64,000 nt of DNA from Streptomyces sp. TLI_105 (GTDB taxonomy: Bacteria > Actinomycetota > Actinomycetes > Streptomycetales > Streptomycetaceae), in NCBI RefSeq assembly GCF_900105415.1, contig NZ_FNSM01000001.1, positions 4,942,501-5,006,500 on the forward strand. The letters are read 5' to 3'. The stretch's first letter is position 1; the number at the start of each line of letters is the position of its first letter. Positions 19,363-27,856 of the stretch are shown piece after piece. The notes beneath the pieces were generated by a model, which was given only the letters and a program-made list of their open reading frames with translations, did no database searches and was not told where the DNA came from. A program made the translations under genes and the position numbers.

Positions 19363-20748
19363 ATGAGCACCACGGAGCGTCCCAGGATCCTCGTAGTAGG
19401 CGGCGGGTACGTAGGCCTGTACGCAGCTCGGCGCATCCTCAAGAAGATGCGCTACGCGGAGGCGACCGTCACGGTCGTCGACCCGCGGTCGTACATGACC
19501 TACCAGCCCTTCCTCCCCGAAGCCGCCGCCGGCAGCATCTCGCCGCGCCACGTCGTCGTCCCGCTGCGACGCGTCGTGCGCGGAGCGGAGGTGCTCACCG
19601 GCCGGGTCACCACCATCGACCAGGACCGCAAGGTCGCCACGATCGCGCCGCTCGTCGGCGAGGCGTACGAGCTGCCGTTCGACTACCTGGTCATCTCGAT
19701 GGGCGCGGTCTCGCGCACCTTCCCGATCCCCGGCCTCGCCGAGCAGGGCATCGGCATGAAGGGCATCGAGGAGGCCATCGGCCTGCGCAACCACGTCCTC
19801 GAGCAGCTCGACAAGGCCGACTCGACCACCGACGAGGAGGTCCGCCGCAAGGCCCTGACCTTCGTCTTCGTCGGCGGTGGCTTCGCCGGCGCCGAGACGA
19901 TCGGCGAGGTCGAGGACATGGCCCGCGACGCCGCGAAGTACTACCAGAACGTGTCGCGCGAGGACATGCGCTTCATCCTGGTCGACGCGGCCGACAAGAT
20001 CCTTCCCGAGGTCGGCCCCAAGCTCGGCCAGTACGGCAAGGAGCACCTGGAGTCCCGCGGGATCGAGATCTACCTCGAGACCTCCATGGACTCCTGCGTC
20101 GACGGCCACGTCGTGCTGAAGAACGGCCTCGAGGTCGACTCCAACACGATCGTCTGGACCGCCGGCGTGAAGCCGAACCCGGCGCTCGCCCGCTTCGGTC
20201 TGCCGCTCGGCCCCCGCGGCCACGTGGACTGCAACGAGAAGCTCCAGGTCAAGGGCATGGACTACGTCTGGGCCGCGGGCGACAACGCCCAGGTCCCGGA
20301 CATGGCCGCGATCAAGGCCGGCGTCCCGGCCGAGCGCGCCTGGTGCCCGCCGAACGCCCAGCACGCCCTGCGCCAGGCCAAGGTCCTCGGCGACAACGTG
20401 GTGGCCGGCATGCGCGGCTTCCCGCAGAAGGAGTACAGCCACGCCAACAAGGGCGCGGTGGCCGGACTCGGTCTGCACAAGGGCGTCGCCATGATCGTCA
20501 TGGGCAAGATGAAGATCAAGCTCAAGGGCCGTCTCGCCTGGTACATGCACCGTGGCTACCACGGCATGGCGATGCCGACCTTCAACCGCAAGATCCGCGT
20601 CTTCGCCGACTGGACCCTCGGCATGTTCCTCAAGCGCGAGGTCGTGTCGCTCGGCGCCATGGAGACGCCGCGCGAGGAGTTCTACGAGGCGGCCAAGCCC
20701 GCCCCGGCGCCGGCCGCCCCGGCGCAGGAGAAGGCCAAGGCCTCGTAA
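19363..20748 (+). CDS. ndh: type II NADH dehydrogenase (NDH-2)
   Basis: A 461-residue FAD protein that passes electrons from NADH to menaquinone without pumping protons. FAD-binding RILVVGGGYVGLYAARR is at residues 8-24, the NADH Rossmann motif is FVFVGGGFAGAETIGE near residue 170, and VWAAGDNAQVPD binds FAD near residue 305. A C-terminal membrane-associating amphipathic region follows (KIRVFADWTLGMFLKREVVSLG), then an Ala/Pro-rich tail. The ATG at 19363 is chosen because an ATG five bases earlier is out of frame. Rex-like sites upstream fit redox control. Confidence 0.9.
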   Translation: MSTTERPRILVVGGGYVGLYAARRILKKMRYAEATVTVVDPRSYMTYQPFLPEAAAGSISPRHVVVPLRRVVRGAEVLTGRVTTIDQDRKVATIAPLVGEAYELPFDYLVISMGAVSRTFPIPGLAEQGIGMKGIEEAIGLRNHVLEQLDKADSTTDEEVRRKALTFVFVGGGFAGAETIGEVEDMARDAAKYYQNVSREDMRFILVDAADKILPEVGPKLGQYGKEHLESRGIEIYLETSMDSCVDGHVVLKNGLEVDSNTIVWTAGVKPNPALARFGLPLGPRGHVDCNEKLQVKGMDYVWAAGDNAQVPDMAAIKAGVPAERAWCPPNAQHALRQAKVLGDNVVAGMRGFPQKEYSHANKGAVAGLGLHKGVAMIVMGKMKIKLKGRLAWYMHRGYHGMAMPTFNRKIRVFADWTLGMFLKREVVSLGAMETPREEFYEAAKPAPAPAAPAQEKAKAS

Positions 20749-20791
20749 GGCCCCCGTAGCAGCAGTAACAGCAGTACACGCAAGGCCGTAA

Positions 20792-20827
20792 AAGGGCCGT
20801 CCGCCATCCGTGGTGCGGACGGCCCTT
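20792..20827 (+). terminator. terminator after ndh
   Basis: A perfect 13-bp stem AAGGGCCGTCCGC (20792-20804) with GCGGACGGCCCTT (20815-20827) and a 10-base loop, followed by CGCGTGTTTTG. Confidence 0.85.
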
Positions 20828-20935
20828 CGCGTGTTTTGCCGACTCGTTGCGCCGATTCGGGAGTGCGACGCCTACGGACGGTGTTCCCTTGGTGACGAAC
20901 ATTTCTGGGGCACGAAGATCACGGAGGTGTGCACC

Positions 20936-22228
20936 ATGGCCGACGCCGCGTCGCGGCTGACGACTCTCGCCGAGGAACTCCTCGGCGGACCGCTCCCGGT
21001 CCGTCTGCGAGCCTGGGACGGCAGCGAGGCCGGTCCGGTCGGCGGTCCCGTCCTGATCGTCCGCGACCGCCGGGCCCTGCGGAGGATGATCTGGAAGCCC
21101 GGCGAACTGGGCCTCGCCCGCGCCTGGGTGGCCGGCGAGCTCGACGTCGAGGGAGACCTCTACGGGCTCCTGGACAGCCTCTCCGGCCTCCTGTGGGAGC
21201 GCGGCGAGGAGACCAGGAGCCTGCTGGACTCCGTACGCGACCCCAAGCTGCGCGCCGCCGCCCGTGCCCTGCTGCGGATCGCCGGTCCCCTCCCGCCGCC
21301 GAAGCCCCCGGCCGAGGAGATGCGCGGCCGCAGCGGCAACCGGCACAGCAAGCGCCGCGACAAGCAGGCGATCAGTCACCACTACGACGTGGGCAACGAC
21401 TTCTACGAGCTGGTCCTCGGCCCCTCGATGGTCTACTCGTGCGCGTACTGGACGCCGGACGGCACCCTGGAGGACGCCCAGCGCGACAAGCTGGACCTCA
21501 TCGCCCGCAAGCTGAACCTCAAGGAGGGCGACCGGCTCCTCGACGTGGGCTGCGGCTGGGGCTCCATGGCCGTCCACGCCGCCCGCGAGTACGGCGCCCA
21601 GGTCGTCGGCGTCACCCTCTCCCGCGAGCAGGCCGCCTACGCCCGCAAGCGGATCGCCGACGAGGGCCTCACCGACCTGATCGAGATCCGCGTCCAGGAC
21701 TACCGGGACGTCACCGACGGCCCGTACGACGCGATCTCCTCGATCGGCATGGCCGAACACGTCGGCGCCGTGAAGTACCGGGAGTACGCCGACACCCTGT
21801 ACGGCCTCCTCAAGCCCGGCGGACGGCTCCTGAACCACCAGATCTCCCGGCGCCCCGAGCCCGACGAGGAGGCCTACGAGGTCGACGCCTTCATCGACGC
21901 GTACGTCTTCCCCGACGGCGAACTCGCCCCCATGGGCCGCACCCTGACGACCCTGGAGGACGCCGGCTTCGAGGTCCGGGACGTGGAGGCGATCCGCGAG
22001 CACTACGCGCTGACCCTGCGCCGCTGGGTGGCCAACCTGGAGGCCGACTGGGACCGGGCGGTCCGGCTCACCTCGCCCGGCCGGGCCCGCATCTGGCGGC
22101 TCTACATGGCGGCCTCGGCGGTCTCCTTCGAGCGCAACCGGATCGGCGTGAACCAGTTCCTCGCCGTGAAGACCCCGGCCTCGGGGGCGAGCGGCACGGC
22201 GCTGCGGCCGCGCGTCTGGCAGGAGTGA
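20936..22228 (+). CDS. cfa: cyclopropane-fatty-acyl-phospholipid synthase family methyltransferase
   Basis: A 430-residue SAM-dependent enzyme. The N-terminal lipid-binding region (residues 1-130) is followed by KQAISHHYDVGNDFYELVLG, the SAM motif LLDVGCGWGSMAVHAA, SSIGMAEHVG and a C-terminal region with RRWVANLEADWDRAV. It adds a methylene or methyl group to unsaturated acyl chains of membrane lipids. Cfa from E. coli has the same order of motifs; in actinobacteria some members make 10-methyl or methylated lipids instead, so the exact product is open. GGAGGTG precedes the ATG. Confidence 0.85.
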   Translation: MADAASRLTTLAEELLGGPLPVRLRAWDGSEAGPVGGPVLIVRDRRALRRMIWKPGELGLARAWVAGELDVEGDLYGLLDSLSGLLWERGEETRSLLDSVRDPKLRAAARALLRIAGPLPPPKPPAEEMRGRSGNRHSKRRDKQAISHHYDVGNDFYELVLGPSMVYSCAYWTPDGTLEDAQRDKLDLIARKLNLKEGDRLLDVGCGWGSMAVHAAREYGAQVVGVTLSREQAAYARKRIADEGLTDLIEIRVQDYRDVTDGPYDAISSIGMAEHVGAVKYREYADTLYGLLKPGGRLLNHQISRRPEPDEEAYEVDAFIDAYVFPDGELAPMGRTLTTLEDAGFEVRDVEAIREHYALTLRRWVANLEADWDRAVRLTSPGRARIWRLYMAASAVSFERNRIGVNQFLAVKTPASGASGTALRPRVWQE

Positions 22229-22235
22229 GAACACG

Positions 22236-22270
22236 AAGGGCCGGCCTCCCCGTCGGGGAGACCGGCCCTT
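22236..22270. terminator. bidirectional terminator between cfa and the ABC permease
   Basis: AAGGGCCGG (22236-22244) pairs with CCGGCCCTT (22262-22270), with an inner CCCCG/CGGGG stem. It lies between convergent genes. Confidence 0.8.
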
Positions 22271-22280
22271 CGCGCATCCG

Positions 22281-24812
22281 CTACTCGGCCTTGATGGCGG
22301 AGAGCATGTTCAGCTTGGCGGCGCTCCGGGCCGGCCACAGGGAGGCGAGGACGCCGACCAGGGCGGCCAGGGCCAGGAAGACGCCGACGCGGTCCCACGG
22401 GACGACCAGGGCGTAGCCCGGCAGGCTGCTCTCGAAGGTCTTGCCGATGGCCCAGGCGAGGAAGGTGCCGAGGCCGATGCCGACGACCGCGCCGAACACC
22501 GAGATGACGACGGCCTCCAGACGGACCATCCGCTTCACCCGGCGCCGGTCGAGACCGATCGCCCGGATCATGCCGATCTCCTGCTGCCGCTCGAAGACGG
22601 ACATCGCGAGGGTGTTGACGACACCGAGGACGGCGATGATCAGGGCCATCGCGAGCAGGCCGTACATGATGTTCAGCAGGAGGTTGATCTGCCCGCCGAA
22701 GGTGTCGCGGATGTCCTTCTGGTCGAGGACGGTGATGGCCGGGTTGTCACCCATGGCCTTGGCGAGCGCCCGCTCGTTCGTGTCGCTCGGGCCGCCGTCG
22801 GTGGAGACGAAGATCTGCGGGATGTACGGCTGCGGGTCGTGCGCGTCGAGGATCTTCGCGTCCACGAGGACGGGGGAGAGGAACTCGCTGTCCTCGTAGA
22901 TCGCGCCGACGGTCAGCGCGCCCTTCTTCTTGTCGAGGTACTCGACCGGGACGCTGGAGCCGACCTTCAGGCCGCGGCTCGCGGCGGTCTTGTCCGCGAC
23001 GGCGATCCTTCCCTCGCCCAGGGACGCCAGCGAACCGTTCACGACCTCGACCTTGAGGACCTTCTCGATGTCGCCGGGGGTGACGCCGGAGGCCGAGACG
23101 TACTTCCCCTTGAGGTCGAAGGCACCGGCCTGCTGCGGGGAGACCGCGGTGACGCCCGGGGCCTTCTCCAGGGCCGTCAGGGCCTCCTGCGACAGGCCGC
23201 CGCCGCTGGCCATGGTGACCATGTAGTCGGCCCTGATCTGGTCGACGGTCATCTTGTCCAGAGCCTGGCCGGCGCTGACGCCGATCACCGACAGGCCGGT
23301 GACCAGGGTGAGGCCGATCGCGAGCGCGGAGGCGGTGGCGCCGGTGCGGCGCGGGTTGCGGACCGCGTTGAGGCCGGCGAGCTTGCCGGAGATCCCGAAG
23401 GCCTTCACGAAGAAGGGGCGGATCAGGGCGATCACGGGCCGCGACAGGAACGGGATGAGGATGATGACGCCGATGAGGGTGGCGAAGGCGCCGCCCGCGA
23501 TGGTCATGCGGCCCTCGTCGCCGCCGGCGTTCGCGCCGAGCACGATGAGGACGGCACCGATCGCGGTGATCGCGGCGCCGATCGAGTTCCGCACGACCAG
23601 GGACTTGGCGGTGGGGGTGGCGTGGACGCTGTTCATCGCGGCGACCGGCGGGATCTTCGCGGCCCGGCGGCCGGGCAGCCAGGCGGCCAGCATGGTGATG
23701 ACGACGCCGACGCCGAAGGCGGCCACGGCCGGGGTGGCACCGAGGACCAGGTCGCCGTCCGGGACCTTCATGTCGAAGGCGGCCATGCCGGAGCGCAGGG
23801 CCACGGCGAGCCCGATGCCGAGGACGTACCCGACGGCGGAGGCGAGCACGCCGACGATGCCGGCCTCGGCCAGAACGGAGCGGGTGATCTGCCTGCGCGA
23901 GGCGCCGACCGCGCGCATCAGGGCCAGTTCCTTGGTGCGCTGGGCGACCAGCATGGTGAAGGTGTTGGAGATCAGGAAGATCCCGACGAAGAGCGCGATG
24001 CCGGCGAAGCCCAGGAGGACCTGGTTGAGGGCGCCGAGGCCGGCCTCGATGTCCTTGGCCTGCTGGTCGGCGAGGGCCTGGCCGGTCTGTGCGGTGGCCG
24101 CCTTCGGGACCACCTTCAGGACCTCGTCACGGAGCTTCTCGGCGTCGGCGCCGGGGGCCGCCGTGACGTTCAGGTCGGAGTAGTAGCCGGCCTTCAGGTA
24201 GAGCTTCTGGGCGACGGGGGCGTCGAAGACGACGAGGCTGCCGCCCGCGTTGACGGCGCCGTCCTCCGTGGTGAAGACGCCGGAGAGGGTGAACTCCTTC
24301 ACCGGACCGTTGGTGGCGACCCGGACCCGGTCGCCGACCTTGTAGCCGCCCTTGTCGGCGGTGTCCTTGTCGAGGGCGACCTGGTCGGCCCGGGTGGGGC
24401 CGTTTCCGGTGGTGAAGGCGAGGGCCGGGTCCTTGCCGTCCTTGCCGGGGGCGAAGTTGGTGCCCTTGTTGGACCAGCCGACGCCGATCAGCTTGCCGTT
24501 CTTGTCCGGCACGCCGGCGAAGCCGTCGACGCGCGGCGAGACGGCGGTGACGCCGTCGAGCTCGGCGACGTCGTCGACGGTCCGCTGGGAGAGGCCGGGG
24601 TTCTTGACGGCCTCCTCCGGGTTCGGCCGCAGGCTGACCGCGACGGCCACGTCGTCGTAGCTCTTCGCCGACTGGTTGCGGAAGGCCTGGGAGAGGGTGT
24701 CGGTGAAGACGAGGGTGCCGGAGACGAAGGCCACGCCGAGCATCACGGCGAGGACGGTCATCAGCAGTCTCGCCTTGTGCGCGAGGACGTTGCGCAGGGC
24801 GGTACGGAACAT
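22281..24812 (-). CDS. ABC transporter permease, FtsX/MacB type
   Basis: An 843-residue permease with two tandem units, each built of a transmembrane helix, an extracytoplasmic MacB_PCD-like domain and an FtsX core. The N-terminus is FRTALRNVLAHKARLLMTVLAVMLGVAF. The first FtsX core lies around residues 255-390 and the second near the C-terminus (MIRAIGLDRRRVKRMVRLEA). Such proteins work mechanically with an ATPase in the outer leaflet to release lipoproteins, lipids or peptides. It is partnered with the ATPase encoded 70 bases upstream. The cargo is unknown. Confidence 0.9.
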   Translation of the reverse strand: MFRTALRNVLAHKARLLMTVLAVMLGVAFVSGTLVFTDTLSQAFRNQSAKSYDDVAVAVSLRPNPEEAVKNPGLSQRTVDDVAELDGVTAVSPRVDGFAGVPDKNGKLIGVGWSNKGTNFAPGKDGKDPALAFTTGNGPTRADQVALDKDTADKGGYKVGDRVRVATNGPVKEFTLSGVFTTEDGAVNAGGSLVVFDAPVAQKLYLKAGYYSDLNVTAAPGADAEKLRDEVLKVVPKAATAQTGQALADQQAKDIEAGLGALNQVLLGFAGIALFVGIFLISNTFTMLVAQRTKELALMRAVGASRRQITRSVLAEAGIVGVLASAVGYVLGIGLAVALRSGMAAFDMKVPDGDLVLGATPAVAAFGVGVVITMLAAWLPGRRAAKIPPVAAMNSVHATPTAKSLVVRNSIGAAITAIGAVLIVLGANAGGDEGRMTIAGGAFATLIGVIILIPFLSRPVIALIRPFFVKAFGISGKLAGLNAVRNPRRTGATASALAIGLTLVTGLSVIGVSAGQALDKMTVDQIRADYMVTMASGGGLSQEALTALEKAPGVTAVSPQQAGAFDLKGKYVSASGVTPGDIEKVLKVEVVNGSLASLGEGRIAVADKTAASRGLKVGSSVPVEYLDKKKGALTVGAIYEDSEFLSPVLVDAKILDAHDPQPYIPQIFVSTDGGPSDTNERALAKAMGDNPAITVLDQKDIRDTFGGQINLLLNIMYGLLAMALIIAVLGVVNTLAMSVFERQQEIGMIRAIGLDRRRVKRMVRLEAVVISVFGAVVGIGLGTFLAWAIGKTFESSLPGYALVVPWDRVGVFLALAALVGVLASLWPARSAAKLNMLSAIKAE

Positions 24813-24882
24813 GGGTGGGTCCTGGAGTTCGAGGGGGCGACGGGGCGGGGGCGGCTCGGGGCCGCGTCAGCTCGGGGCCGCG

Positions 24883-25653
24883 TCAGCTCGTACGGCCCTT
24901 GGCGTCGAAGGCCTTCATGCGGTCGAGGACGCCGTCCGCCGTCGGGCGCAGCATCTCGTCGACGATCCGGCCGTCCGCGAGGAAGATCACGCGGTCCGCG
25001 TAGGAGGCGGCCACCGCGTCGTGGGTGACCATGACGACGGTCTGGCCCAGCTCCCGCACCGAGTTGCGCAGGAAGCCGAGGACCTCGGCGCCCGAGCGGG
25101 AGTCCAGGTTTCCGGTGGGCTCGTCGCCGAAGATGATCTCGGGGCGGGAGGCGAGGGCGCGGGCCACGGCCACGCGCTGCTGCTGGCCGCCGGAGAGCTC
25201 GGTGGGGCGGTGCTTGAGGCGGCCGGAGAGGCCGAGCATGTCGATGACCTGCTGGACCCACTCCTTGTCGGGCTTGCGGCCCGCGATGTCCATCGGCAGC
25301 GTGATGTTCTCCAGGGCCGTCAGCGTCGGCAGCAGGTTGAAGGCCTGGAAGATGAAGCCGATCTTGTCCCGGCGCAGCTGGGTGAGCTGCTTGTCCTTCA
25401 GGGTGGAGAGCTCCGTCTCGCCGATCCGGACCGAGCCGGAGGAGAAGGAGTCCAGGCCGGCGACGCAGTGCATGAGCGTCGACTTGCCGGAGCCGGAAGG
25501 GCCCATGATCGCGGTGAACTCGCCCTGCCGGAAGTCCACGGTGACATGGTCGAGCGCGACCACCTGGGTCTCGCCGTGTCCGTAGACCTTCGTGAGATCC
25601 GTGGCGCGGGCGGCCACCGCGGTGGCGCGGGACACGGTGGGGGTGGTGGTCAC
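24883..25653 (-). CDS. ABC transporter ATP-binding protein (LolD/MacB type)
   Basis: A 256-residue ATPase. Walker A GPSGSGKST, Q-loop FQAFNLLP, signature LSGGQQQRVAVARAL, Walker B EIIFGDEPTGNLD and H-loop VMVTHD are all intact. It energises the FtsX-type permease downstream. The GTG start at 25653 is supported by AGGAG seven bases upstream. The pair is transcribed away from bldA, and the 379-base gap between them holds the bldA promoter. Confidence 0.93.
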   Translation of the reverse strand: MTTTPTVSRATAVAARATDLTKVYGHGETQVVALDHVTVDFRQGEFTAIMGPSGSGKSTLMHCVAGLDSFSSGSVRIGETELSTLKDKQLTQLRRDKIGFIFQAFNLLPTLTALENITLPMDIAGRKPDKEWVQQVIDMLGLSGRLKHRPTELSGGQQQRVAVARALASRPEIIFGDEPTGNLDSRSGAEVLGFLRNSVRELGQTVVMVTHDAVAASYADRVIFLADGRIVDEMLRPTADGVLDRMKAFDAKGRTS

Positions 25654-25974
25654 GGGGGGACTCCTGTCACTGCGACTGCGATTCGGGAACCCCTCCATCG
25701 TGTCGAGCGTTCCGGCCCCGGTCGTCCGCCCACATGCCCGTTCCGGGGGCAGTCTCGAGTCTGACCGGGGGGTCGCTCCGTCCTCCTGAGGTATGACGGC
25801 GCCCCTGAGGGACGCCGTCGTGTCGACGTGACAGAAGTGCGACGACTTTTCGTCATTCCAGGGGGTGCGGCTTTGCGCCTGCGACCCCCGTCACAGTTTG
25901 GCGGAAGGGCCCCCACCTGCACTGACGCACCCTCAGACGTCAATAAAATAAGACAACATCGGACCGACGTTCCG

Positions 25975-26003
25975 CTGATCGGGGGAAACCGTCCCGATAG
26001 GCT
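25975..26003 (+). promoter_or_regulatory. candidate bldA promoter
   Basis: CTGATC (25975-25980), 17 bases, and TAGGCT (25998-26003) would start transcription near 26010, giving a leader of about 23 bases before the mature tRNA. An unusually AT-rich stretch (AATAAAATAAGACAAC, from 25941) lies just upstream. The rest of the gap from 25654 shows no gene. Confidence 0.4.
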
Positions 26004-26032
26004 CATGTGCCAACGCGGAGCTTCGCGGCGAC

Positions 26033-26117
26033 GCCCGGATGGTGGAATGCAGACACGGCGAGCTTAAACCTCGCTGGCCTTCGGGCCGTACCGGTTCGAG
26101 TCCGGTTCCGGGCACCA
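26033..26117 (+). tRNA. bldA: tRNA-Leu(UAA), bldA
   Basis: An 85-base class II tRNA including encoded CCA. Acceptor arms are GCCCGGA (26033-26039) and TCCGGGC (26107-26113). The anticodon stem GCGAG/CTCGC encloses the loop CTTAAAC with anticodon TAA at 26065-26067. A long variable arm GGCCTTCGGGCC-type stem and the T arm GGTTCGAGTCC follow. It is the tRNA that reads the rare UUA codon. In Streptomyces this is BldA, whose abundance gates translation of TTA-containing developmental and antibiotic regulatory genes. I noticed no in-frame TTA codon in the genes of this window, by eye only. Confidence 0.97.
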
Positions 26118-26127
26118 CGGTTCGCCC

Positions 26128-26736
26128 CTACGGCAGCCGGTCCAGCAGCCAGGAGCCGTACTCCTTGGAGAGGAGCGGGCCGACCGTGGCCCCGCCCGTC
26201 AGGGTCTCGTCGGCGATTCCGTCGCCCAGACCGTCGTCCACGCCCTCGTCGGCGCACCGCAGGAACAGCGGACGCGTCGGCCGTTCGCCCATGCGGCTCA
26301 GCTCGGCCTCGTCCTCCAGCTCCGGGGCGGCGGCGTTGTGGGAGAAGAAGACGCCCGTCCGGTGGTCCATCCGTTGGTACTCCATGCCCGCGAGGGCGTA
26401 GCGGGCGGCGAGGGCGCCCTGCCCGGTGCCGCCGACGACCAGCGGCACGTCACCGGTGAGTTCCGCGAGCGCGCGCACGACGGTGTTCTGGACGGTCCCG
26501 CCGTCACCGGTCATGGAGCCGTCGGCGGGCAGGCCCAGCAGGATCAGGTCGTGGCCGCGCGCCTTCAGCTCCGAGAGGAGCGGGTACGCGTCGTGCTCCG
26601 CGCGCGCGGCGAGGTCGGCGAGCTCGACGCCGGCGTCGCCGACCAGGAGCACGGGCCTGGTGAGGCGCGTGTGCGCGGTGAAGACCCAGGCGGTCGCGTT
26701 GCGCAGGGTCCAGGTCTCGTTCGGTTCTGCGGTCAT
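26128..26736 (-). CDS. alpha/beta-hydrolase-like protein with altered nucleophile
   Basis: A 202-residue protein with the outline of an alpha/beta hydrolase: VLLVGD strand, LILLGLPADGSM, and the nucleophile-elbow position VVGGTGQGALAARYALAG. The elbow reads GGTGQG instead of GxSxG, so the catalytic Ser is replaced by Thr or lost. The late THNAAAPELEDE-like loop does not show an obvious His/Asp pair. It may be a binding protein or an inactive relative. It lies head-to-tail against bldA, its stop only 11 bases from the tRNA end, on the opposite strand. Confidence 0.55.
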   Translation of the reverse strand: MTAEPNETWTLRNATAWVFTAHTRLTRPVLLVGDAGVELADLAARAEHDAYPLLSELKARGHDLILLGLPADGSMTGDGGTVQNTVVRALAELTGDVPLVVGGTGQGALAARYALAGMEYQRMDHRTGVFFSHNAAAPELEDEAELSRMGERPTRPLFLRCADEGVDDGLGDGIADETLTGGATVGPLLSKEYGSWLLDRLP

Positions 26737-26850
26737 GGGGGCGAGCCTGGCGGAGCGACGGCCTCCACCACCGATGAAGATCGAAAACTTACGGGAAAAG
26801 ATCCTCCCCGAGCACTAGGGAGTTTCTTTTGCCTACGCATTACTCTTGAC

Positions 26851-26875
26851 GCAAGACCGCGCCGCGCGGTCTTGC
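26851..26875 (+). promoter_or_regulatory. perfect hairpin next to the Bax-inhibitor ribosome binding site
   Basis: GCAAGACCGC (26851-26860) and GCGGTCTTGC (26866-26875) form a perfect 10-bp stem with a 5-base loop, ending four bases before GGAGGAG. A TTGACG lies just 5' of it. It could be an operator or an mRNA structure controlling translation. Confidence 0.5.
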
Positions 26876-26889
26876 CATGGAGGAGTGAG

Positions 26890-27792
26890 ATGAGGAGCAG
26901 CAACCCGGTCTTCTCGCGACGGGGGTTCAGCCGCGACGCGGGCCACGCGGGCTTCAACGCGCAGCAGCCGCAGGCCGGGGGCCCCGCCGTGGGAACCAAC
27001 CCGTACGCCACGGGCAACCCCTACGCCCAGGACGCGGCGAACCCGTACGCGACCAACCCGTACGCCCCGCAGGACACCCGGCTCGGCGCCCCGCAGCAGG
27101 CCCGCGGCAACGTGATGACGATCGACGACGTCGTGAGCCGTACGGCCATGACGCTCGGCACGGTCGTGGTCACCGCCGTCCTGTCCTGGCTGCTGCTCCC
27201 GGTCGACCCGGCGAACCTCGGCAAGTCGTACGGCATCGCCATCGGCGCCGGTCTGGTCGCCCTGGTCCTGTCGCTGGTGCAGTCCTTCAAGCGCAAGCCG
27301 TCGCCGGCGCTGATCCTGGGCTACGCCGCCTTCGAGGGCGTCTTCCTCGGCGTGATCTCCGCCGCCGTCTCGACGTACATCGCCGACGGTGTGGTCATCC
27401 AGGCGGTCCTGGGCACGATGGCGGTCTTCGCCGGTGTGCTCATCGCCTACAAGATGGGCTGGATCCGCGTCACCCGCCGTTTCTACGGCTTCGTGATGGC
27501 CGCCGCGATGGGCTTCGTGCTGCTCATGGCGGTCAACCTGCTGTTCTCGATCTTCGGCGGCGGTGACGGCCTCGGCTTCCGCAGCGGCGGCCTCGGCATC
27601 GTCTTCGGCATCGTCGGCATCATCCTCGGTGCCTGCTTCCTCGCCCTCGACTTCAAGCAGGTCGAGGACGGCGTGACCTACGGCGCGCCGCGCGAGGAGG
27701 CCTGGCTGGCCGCCTTCGGTCTCACCATGACCCTGGTGTGGATCTACCTGGAGATGCTGCGTCTGCTGTCGATCCTCCAGGGCGACGACTGA
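26890..27792 (+). CDS. Bax inhibitor-1 / YccA family membrane protein
   Basis: A 300-residue membrane protein. A 75-residue cytoplasmic N-terminus holds four NPYA repeats (TNPYATGNPYAQDAANPYA pattern). Seven hydrophobic helices of the BI-1/TMBIM fold follow, with conserved GYAAFEGVFLG and a late LDFKQVEDG. TMBIM proteins act as pH-sensitive calcium leak channels or stress-response membrane proteins; bacterial YetJ is one example. The ATG is five bases after GGAGGAG. NPYA-type tails are common in Gram-positive stress membrane proteins, but their role is unknown. Confidence 0.88.
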   Translation: MRSSNPVFSRRGFSRDAGHAGFNAQQPQAGGPAVGTNPYATGNPYAQDAANPYATNPYAPQDTRLGAPQQARGNVMTIDDVVSRTAMTLGTVVVTAVLSWLLLPVDPANLGKSYGIAIGAGLVALVLSLVQSFKRKPSPALILGYAAFEGVFLGVISAAVSTYIADGVVIQAVLGTMAVFAGVLIAYKMGWIRVTRRFYGFVMAAAMGFVLLMAVNLLFSIFGGGDGLGFRSGGLGIVFGIVGIILGACFLALDFKQVEDGVTYGAPREEAWLAAFGLTMTLVWIYLEMLRLLSILQGDD

Positions 27793-27797
27793 CGCAC

Positions 27798-27849
27798 CCC
27801 CCGACTCGGGGGGAAGGGCCCGTCCGGCTTCGTGCCGGGCGGGCCCTTC
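27798..27849. terminator. double hairpin between BI-1 gene and tetR
   Basis: CCCCCC/GGGGGG (27798-27812) is followed by GAAGGGCCCG (27813-27822) pairing with CGGGCCCTTC (27840-27849), with TTCG in the loop. It serves the convergent BI-1 and tetR genes. Confidence 0.75.
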
Positions 27850-27856
27850 CGCGTTC

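Noticed and set aside
22839..25028. A 729-codon plus-strand open frame opposite the ABC permease
   Set aside because: Asp/Gly/Val-rich translation with no domain; shadow of the FtsX permease.
25870..25915. GC-rich imperfect inverted repeat upstream of bldA as a terminator
   Set aside because: No plus-strand gene ends before it and the stem has bulges; purpose cannot be supported.
26033..26117. bldA as an attachment site of an integrated element
   Set aside because: I found no duplicated tRNA 3' end and no integrase; both flanks are ordinary chromosomal genes.
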